The notes beneath the pieces were generated by a model. That model did no database searches. It worked only from the letters and a program-made list of their open reading frames with translations, and was not told where the DNA came from. Shown here piece by piece: positions 6,297 through 10,717 of a DNA stretch of 10,717 nucleotides. Each line of letters starts with the position of its first letter. Positions within the stretch are counted from its first letter, which is position 1. The translations under genes and the position numbers were made by a program. This DNA is from Betaproteobacteria bacterium UBA2293 (GTDB taxonomy: Bacteria; Pseudomonadota; Gammaproteobacteria; Burkholderiales; Rhodocyclaceae): assembly GCA_002345845.1 (NCBI GenBank), contig DDWF01000020.1, positions 1 to 10,717 on the forward strand. Reading direction: 5' to 3'.

Positions 6297-7937
6297 ATGC
6301 TCCCAAAGCTCTCCACTTTCGCCGGCATTCAAGGCCCCGTCGTCACTATCGTCATGGACGGCTACGGCCTGCCGAAATCCGAAGCCGGCAGCGCCATCGC
6401 CGCCGCCCGCAAGCCGACCCTCGACCGCCTGTTCGCCAACTACCCGAACATCCGCCTGCAGGCGCACGGGACGGCGGTCGGCATGCCGTCGGACGACGAC
6501 ATGGGCAATTCGGAAGTCGGCCACAACGCCATCGGCGCCGGCCAGGTCTATAGCCAGGGCGCGGCGCTGGTTGCCGACGCCATCGCTTCCGGCGCCATCT
6601 GGCAGGGCGACGCCTGGCGCGAGATCGTCGCCGGTGCCAAGGCCGGCCGCGGAGTGATCCACTTCATCGGCCTGTTTTCCGACGGCAACGTGCATAGTCA
6701 CATCGATCATCTGAAGGCGATGGTCGTCCAGGCCAGGGCCGAGGGTGTGCCGACGGTGCGCATCCACGCCCTGCTCGACGGCCGCGACGTGCCGGAAACC
6801 AGCGCGCTGGATTACGTGGTGCCCTTCGAGGCCTTTCTCGGCGAATTGTCGAGCGCCGGTTTCGATGCCCGCATCGCTTCCGGCGGTGGCCGCCAGTACA
6901 TCACCATGGACCGTTACGACGCCAACTGGGCGATGGTCGACAAGGGCTGGCAGACGCATGTGCTCGGCCAAGGCCGGCAGTTCGCCAACGCCACCGCGGC
7001 GGTCAACGGTCTGCGCGCTGCCCATCCCGGCACCATCGACCAGGACCTGCCGGAATTCGTCATTGCCGATGACGGCAAGGCCATTGGCACCGTCGAGGAT
7101 GGCGATGCGGTGGTCTTCTTCAACTTCCGCGGCGACCGCGCCATCGAGATCAGCCGTGCCTTCGAAGAAGCGGCTTTCGACAAGTTCGACCGGGTCCGCA
7201 GGCCGCAAGTCACCTACGCCGGCATGCTGCAGTACGACGGCGACCTGAAGCTGCCGGCGCGCTTCCTGGTCGCCCCGCCGGCGATCCGCAACACCATGGG
7301 CGAATGGTTCAGCCTGAGTGGCATTGCCCAGTTTGCCTGCTCGGAAACGCAGAAGTTCGGCCATGTCACCTATTTCTGGAACGGCAACCGCTCCGGCAAG
7401 TTCGCAGGGGAAACCTGGCAGGAAGTGCCGAGCGATGTCGTGCCTTTCGAGCAGCGGCCGTGGATGAAAGCCGCCGAGATCGCCGACGCGATGATCGCGG
7501 CGATCCAGTCCGGCCAGTACCGGACCCTGCGCTGCAATTTCGCCAACGGCGACATGGTCGGCCACACCGGCAACTTCCGCGCCGCAACGATGGCCATTGA
7601 GGCTGTCGACCTGTCGCTGGCCCGGGTGCTGGCGGCGGTCGATGCGGCCGGCGGCGTGGCGCTGATCACCGCCGATCACGGCAATGCCGACGAGATGTAC
7701 GAGCTGGACAAGAAAACCAAGGCGCCGGCGCAGCACGCCGACGGTTCGTTCAAGGCGAAGACGGCGCATACGCTGAACCCGGTGCCGCTGATCCTCTACG
7801 ACAATGTTTCCGGCGGCAAGCTGGGGTTGCAGCAGACGGCCAAGGCCGGCTTGTCGAACCTCGCGGCGACCACGGCCAATCTGCTCGGCTTCGCCAAGCA
7901 CGAAGCCTGGGATGACAGCCTGCTGGAAATCCGCTGA
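6297..7937 (+). CDS. gpmI: 2,3-bisphosphoglycerate-independent phosphoglycerate mutase, plant-type
   Basis: A 546-residue enzyme interconverting 3- and 2-phosphoglycerate in glycolysis and gluconeogenesis, in the cytoplasm. It has the alkaline-phosphatase-fold metal core: D21 in IVMDGYG, catalytic S72 in GNSEVGH, D419 and H423 in DMVGHTGN, D460-H461 in TADHGN, and H491 in AHTLNPVP. The inserted phosphotransferase domain contains LLDGRDVPETSA and IASGGGRQYITMDRYDANW. Length and sequence (ASGGGR.Y.TMDRY, AGMLQYDGDLKLP, FFWNGNRSG) resemble the longer plant/trypanosomatid iPGM type rather than the roughly 510-residue common bacterial type; this comparison is from memory. The ATG at 6297 is preferred, with GGAA 8 nt upstream. 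An in-frame GTG at 6261 would add 12 low-complexity residues and falls in a hairpin. The YihY-family gene follows 44 nt later on the same strand. Confidence 0.95.
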   Translation: MLPKLSTFAGIQGPVVTIVMDGYGLPKSEAGSAIAAARKPTLDRLFANYPNIRLQAHGTAVGMPSDDDMGNSEVGHNAIGAGQVYSQGAALVADAIASGAIWQGDAWREIVAGAKAGRGVIHFIGLFSDGNVHSHIDHLKAMVVQARAEGVPTVRIHALLDGRDVPETSALDYVVPFEAFLGELSSAGFDARIASGGGRQYITMDRYDANWAMVDKGWQTHVLGQGRQFANATAAVNGLRAAHPGTIDQDLPEFVIADDGKAIGTVEDGDAVVFFNFRGDRAIEISRAFEEAAFDKFDRVRRPQVTYAGMLQYDGDLKLPARFLVAPPAIRNTMGEWFSLSGIAQFACSETQKFGHVTYFWNGNRSGKFAGETWQEVPSDVVPFEQRPWMKAAEIADAMIAAIQSGQYRTLRCNFANGDMVGHTGNFRAATMAIEAVDLSLARVLAAVDAAGGVALITADHGNADEMYELDKKTKAPAQHADGSFKAKTAHTLNPVPLILYDNVSGGKLGLQQTAKAGLSNLAATTANLLGFAKHEAWDDSLLEIR

Positions 7938-7981
7938 GCCGATGAGCAAAGTCGGCGCCTGATGACTGGAAAGGGTTGCGC

Positions 7982-8845
7982 GTGCGCATCCTGACGCCGT
8001 CGGCCGAGCGCGTGCTGAGCAATCCGCTGGCCTTCGCCTGGCGGGTGCTGCGCGGTTTTGCCGCCAACCAGGGGCTGCTGCTGGCCGGCGCCATTGCCTA
8101 TTACGCGCTGCTGTCGCTGGTACCGCTGCTGATCCTGTCGGTGCTGCTGCTGTCGCACCTGATGGACGAGGCGGTACTGATCGCCACCTTGAGCCACTAT
8201 CTGGAGTGGCTGGTGCCCAGCCAGTCGGCCGCCCTGCTTGCCGATCTCGCCGGTTTCCTCGAAAAGCGGGCAGCGATCGGGGCGATCCTCCTGCTGTCGA
8301 TGCTGTTCTTCAGTTCGCTGGCCTTTTCGGTGGTGGAAAAGGCCATGGCGGTGATCTTCGCCCATCGCGGCGTCGAGCGCCGGCGGCACTTTCTCGTCTC
8401 CTTCGTGCTGCCCTACAGCTTCGTGCTGCTTCTGGTCGTCCTGCTCCTGCTAGTCAGCGCCCTGGTCATCGCCCTGCAGACCCTGGCCGGGCAGAGCCTC
8501 TGGCTGTTCGGCCAGTTGTGGTCACTGAGCACCGTTTCCGGTTTGTCGCTGTACGGGCTTGGGCTGGCCGTCGAAACGCTGATCTTTGCTGCCCTCTACA
8601 TGATCATGCCCTATGGCCGTACGCGCATCAGCCATGCGCTGATCGGCGGGCTGACCGCGGCGCTGCTCTGGGAAGTGACCCGCCATGTGCTGATCTGGTA
8701 TTTCGCCACCTTGTCTACGGCGAGCATTCTCTACGGCTCACTGACCACGTCTGTGGTCGTCCTGCTCAGCATGGAGGTCGCCGCGACCTTGCTCCTGCTC
8801 GGCGCCCAGGTCATTGCCGAGTACGAGCGGATCGGCTGCGAATAG
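7982..8845 (+). CDS. YihY/BrkB-family inner membrane protein
   Basis: A 287-residue integral membrane protein of the YihY/UPF0761 family. About six hydrophobic segments are visible, roughly at residues 33-58, 98-118, 141-165, 188-210, 218-240 and 251-279. Family hallmarks are AGAIAYYALLSLVPLL in the first segment and, in the last, YGSLTTSVVVLL followed by LLLGAQVIAEYERI. Members were once called ribonuclease BN, a label since assigned to an unrelated protein; the actual function, perhaps transport, is unknown. The GTG at 7982 is chosen because AAGGG (7971-7975) lies 6 nt upstream; a TTG at 7976 would leave no room for that site. It lies 44 nt after gpmI and is probably cotranscribed. It ends 13 nt before the convergent AraC-family gene, with no terminator visible. 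Confidence 0.9.
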   Translation: MRILTPSAERVLSNPLAFAWRVLRGFAANQGLLLAGAIAYYALLSLVPLLILSVLLLSHLMDEAVLIATLSHYLEWLVPSQSAALLADLAGFLEKRAAIGAILLLSMLFFSSLAFSVVEKAMAVIFAHRGVERRRHFLVSFVLPYSFVLLLVVLLLLVSALVIALQTLAGQSLWLFGQLWSLSTVSGLSLYGLGLAVETLIFAALYMIMPYGRTRISHALIGGLTAALLWEVTRHVLIWYFATLSTASILYGSLTTSVVVLLSMEVAATLLLLGAQVIAEYERIGCE

Positions 8846-8858
8846 GGCACCCGGCTGC

Positions 8859-9932
8859 TCACTGCGCCTCCTTGCCCAGGCTGCGTTGCCGGTAATGCTG
8901 CGGGGCCATGCCGGTCCAGGCGACGAAGGCGCGGTAGAAGGCTGAGGTGTCGGCGTAGCCGAGATCGGCAGCGACCGTGGCGATCGGGTCGCGGGTCTTG
9001 GCCAGGCGGGCCAGGGCCATATCACGGCGCAGCGCATCCTTGATCGCCCGGTAGCTGGAGCCTTCGTCTTCCAGCCGGCGATGCACGCTGCGTGGCGACA
9101 GGTGCAGGCGCTCGGCGATCTCGTCGAGGCTGGGCATGTCGGGAAGGGCGGCGCGCAGCAGGTCGCGGACGCGGATCACCATCTCCCGGTCGCGCCGGTA
9201 AAGCGTGGTGATCTTGCCCGGGGCGCCGTCGAGGAAGGTGGACAGTGCCGCTTCGTCGCGGCGGATCGGCAGTTCCAGCAGATTGGCCTGGAAGCTGGCG
9301 ACCAGTGTGCCGGTGCCGCCGGGCACGGTCGGCGCGAAGCGCGAATCCTCGGTGAAGATCAACGCGTAGTCGGCGGCATGCACCGGCTTGCGGTAGGGAA
9401 AGATGACGCTGTCGAGCGCCAGGCCGCGCCCGGCCAGCCAGCAGGACAGGCCGTGCAGCAGGCGCAGCAGCCATTCGAAGGCGAAGACGCGGCCGGGGTC
9501 GTCGGGGTTGTCGGCCAGCCGGTTGCGCTCGGCGATGACCAGTTCGGCCCGGCCCTGCTGGCGGCGGACGGAGACGGCGAGGTCGGGCAGGACGATGCGC
9601 AGGAAACGGCTGGCCCGCTGCAGTGCCTCGGCCAGCGTCGGTGCGGCAATGCAGGCGCGGCAGAGGAATTCGAAGCTGCCGCAGCGCATCGGCTGGGAGA
9701 ACAGGCCGAAGGCCTCGTCGTCCAGTTCGTGGTTGATGCGGTTGTAGAGCGCGGCATAGTGTTCGATCGGAATCCGGCTGGCGGAGTCTGCAATGTCGAT
9801 CTCCGAGGCGGCCAGCAGCGGCCGCGGGTCGAGTTGCCGGCGCCGGATGCCGGCCAGCATGCCAGTAACAAATCCCATGGCAACAGTGGTTTGGCTGCGC
9901 GTGCCGGGGGCGGGGTTGTTGCGATGCAGCAT
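8859..9932 (-). CDS. AraC-family transcriptional regulator (arabinose-binding-type N-terminal domain)
   Basis: A 357-residue regulator. The N-terminal ligand domain (about 20-215) resembles the PF12625-type fold of OruR-like regulators, with the typical MRCGSFEFLCRACIAAPTLAEALQRA region at 82-107. The C-terminal AraC DNA-binding domain (about 260-350) has two helix-turn-helix units, SLDEIAERLHLSPRSVHRRL (268-287) and a second around ATVAADLGYADTSAFYRAF, closing with TGMAPQHYR. The ligand is unknown. It is divergent from icmF across 139 nt, so it is a candidate regulator of that acyl-CoA mutase and of itself. The reading frame stays open upstream to 10259, but that would run into icmF. The ATG at 9932 is used; the ATG at 9878 (339 residues) is also possible because neither has a clear ribosome site. 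Confidence 0.9.
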   Translation of the reverse strand: MLHRNNPAPGTRSQTTVAMGFVTGMLAGIRRRQLDPRPLLAASEIDIADSASRIPIEHYAALYNRINHELDDEAFGLFSQPMRCGSFEFLCRACIAAPTLAEALQRASRFLRIVLPDLAVSVRRQQGRAELVIAERNRLADNPDDPGRVFAFEWLLRLLHGLSCWLAGRGLALDSVIFPYRKPVHAADYALIFTEDSRFAPTVPGGTGTLVASFQANLLELPIRRDEAALSTFLDGAPGKITTLYRRDREMVIRVRDLLRAALPDMPSLDEIAERLHLSPRSVHRRLEDEGSSYRAIKDALRRDMALARLAKTRDPIATVAADLGYADTSAFYRAFVAWTGMAPQHYRQRSLGKEAQ

Positions 9933-9962
9933 CCGGAGCTTTCGTGAAGACGGTGCCAGGCA

Positions 9963-9995
9963 GTCTATCACCTTGGCGGGGTTTGCATGATAGAC
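9963..9995. promoter_or_regulatory. Inverted repeat between the AraC regulator and icmF, candidate operator
   Basis: GTCTATCA (9963-9970) and TGATAGAC (9988-9995) form a perfect 8-bp inverted repeat with a 17-nt spacer, 25 bp centre to centre, in the divergent intergenic region. The left half overlaps a weak extended -10 (TGATAGACT) on the minus strand pointing at the regulator gene. The right half lies upstream of a -10-like TAAGAT (10032-10037) before icmF. The repeat is seen directly; operator function is inferred. Confidence 0.45.
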
Positions 9996-10071
9996 GTCAT
10001 TCCGGGCAATGGCGGCGGCGGCAAAGGGGCATAAGATGGACGCCTTTCCTTTCCCCGATAAGGCAGGCGCC

Positions 10072-10717
10072 ATGACCGACCTTTCTGTTGCCAAGAAGCT
10101 GTCCCCGTACAAGCCGAAGAACAAGGTGCGCTTTGTCACCGCTGCCTCGTTGTTCGACGGCCATGACGCCTCGATCAACATCATGCGTCGCATCCTGCAG
10201 TCGACCGGCTCGGAAGTGATCAACCTCGGCCACAACCGCTCGGTGCAGGAAATCGTCAATGCGGCGCTGCAGGAAGACGCTCAGGGCATCTGCATCACCT
10301 CCTACCAGGGCGGCCATGTCGAGTTCTTCAAGTACATGATTGACCTGCTGAAGGCCAACGGCGGCGAGAACATCAAGGTCTTCGGCGGCGGCGGTGGCGT
10401 CATCGTGCCGTCCGAGATCAGGGAACTGCACGAGTACGGTGTGAGCCGCATCTACGCCCCGGAAGACGGTGTGCACATGGGGCTGCAAGGCATGATCAAC
10501 GAGGTCGTGCAGAACGCCGACTACGATATGGCCGACGCCGGCGTGCCCAGCGCCGAGCAGGTGCTGAATGGCCTCAAGGCTGGCGACAAGCGCCTGCTGG
10601 CGCGCGTCATCACGCTGCTCGAGAACGGTTCGGCGCCGGCGCTGAAGGAGCCGCTGCTGAAGGCGGCCGCTGAACTGACCGTGCCGGTGCTCGGCATCAC
10701 CGGCACCGGCGGCGCCG
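10072..10717 (+). CDS. icmF: Fused isobutyryl-CoA mutase IcmF, N-terminal part
   Basis: The first 215 residues of a gene that continues beyond the window. Residues about 18-150 are a cobalamin-binding domain: FDGHDAS carries H31, the expected lower axial ligand to cobalt, followed by ITSYQGGH (75-82) and FGGGGGV (104-110). After a linker (about 150-203) the sequence reaches [10 protein letters not shown], the beginning of a P-loop, the start of a MeaB-like G-domain. B12 domain then G-domain in one chain is diagnostic of IcmF, whose mutase barrel would follow. IcmF interconverts isobutyryl-CoA and n-butyryl-CoA with adenosylcobalamin; its G-domain handles cofactor loading. The ATG at 10072 gives the usual MTDLS start, with AAGG 8 nt upstream. 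An in-frame ATG at 10036 has a stronger AAAGGGG site 6 nt before it and would add 12 residues. Confidence 0.92.
   Translation, partial: MTDLSVAKKLSPYKPKNKVRFVTAASLFDGHDASINIMRRILQSTGSEVINLGHNRSVQEIVNAALQEDAQGICITSYQGGHVEFFKYMIDLLKANGGENIKVFGGGGGVIVPSEIRELHEYGVSRIYAPEDGVHMGLQGMINEVVQNADYDMADAGVPSAEQVLNGLKAGDKRLLARVITLLENGSAPALKEPLLKAAAELTVPVLGITGTGGA

Noticed and set aside
6095..6328. A 77-codon minus-strand frame in the region between the DUF1439 and gpmI genes
   Set aside because: It overlaps the start of gpmI and its promoter region, and shows no domain or ribosome site.
6105..7949. A 614-codon open frame on the minus strand across gpmI
   Set aside because: It is fully antisense to a clearly recognised enzyme, has no family resemblance, and is expected from the third-position GC bias of the sense gene.
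7942..7962. Six-codon mini-ORF (MSKVGA) between gpmI and the YihY-family gene
   Set aside because: Too short to support, with no ribosome site of its own; probably chance.
9081..9947. A 288-codon open frame on the plus strand
   Set aside because: It is antisense to the AraC-family regulator, whose domains are clear, and has no recognisable motifs.
9933..10259. Upstream extension of the AraC-family reading frame by 109 codons
   Set aside because: It would overlap the icmF coding start and adds sequence unlike the family; an internal ATG gives the normal length.

Overview
The window is GC-rich, densely coded DNA in which nearly every base belongs to a gene. Gene content and protein style suggest a betaproteobacterium, most likely of the Rhodocyclales (Azonexus/Dechloromonas-like). 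This is inferred from protein resemblance and the minC-minD-minE order, not from a marker gene. I see no rRNA, tRNA, CRISPR array, insertion sequence or sign of recent transfer.

Layout. (1) 1-2485, plus strand: the C-terminal end of an HD-GYP (cyclic-di-GMP phosphodiesterase type) protein, then after a 2-nt gap a membrane CHASE2-class III nucleotide cyclase. The pair links two second-messenger systems. (2) 2469-5398, minus strand: minC, minD and minE (division-site placement), followed on the same strand by a short ClpX-like AAA+ unfoldase. That unfoldase lacks the ClpX zinc-binding domain, and its start codon lies in a perfect 10-bp hairpin. A good extended -10 promoter precedes minC. The ClpX-like gene meets the cyclase gene tail to tail with a 17-bp overlap. 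(3) 5533-6081, minus strand: a small exported DUF1439 (YceB-like) protein. (4) 6297-8845, plus strand: a plant-type cofactor-independent phosphoglycerate mutase (glycolysis), then a YihY/BrkB-family membrane protein. (5) 8859-10717: an AraC-family regulator on the minus strand, divergent from the first 215 codons of icmF, the fused cobalamin-dependent isobutyryl-CoA mutase, which runs off the window in its G-domain P-loop. An 8-bp inverted repeat lies between the two divergent genes.

The most novel element is the ClpX-like protein in the min cluster: no zinc-binding domain, a shortened RKH loop, QFVG in pore loop 1, FGF in place of the IGF ClpP-docking tripeptide, and a start-codon-sequestering hairpin just after minE. 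This suggests, but does not prove, a dedicated remodeller or protease partner for the Min system. Intergenic stretches (134, 215 and 139 nt) hold only putative promoters and hairpins; no gap exceeds 300 nt.
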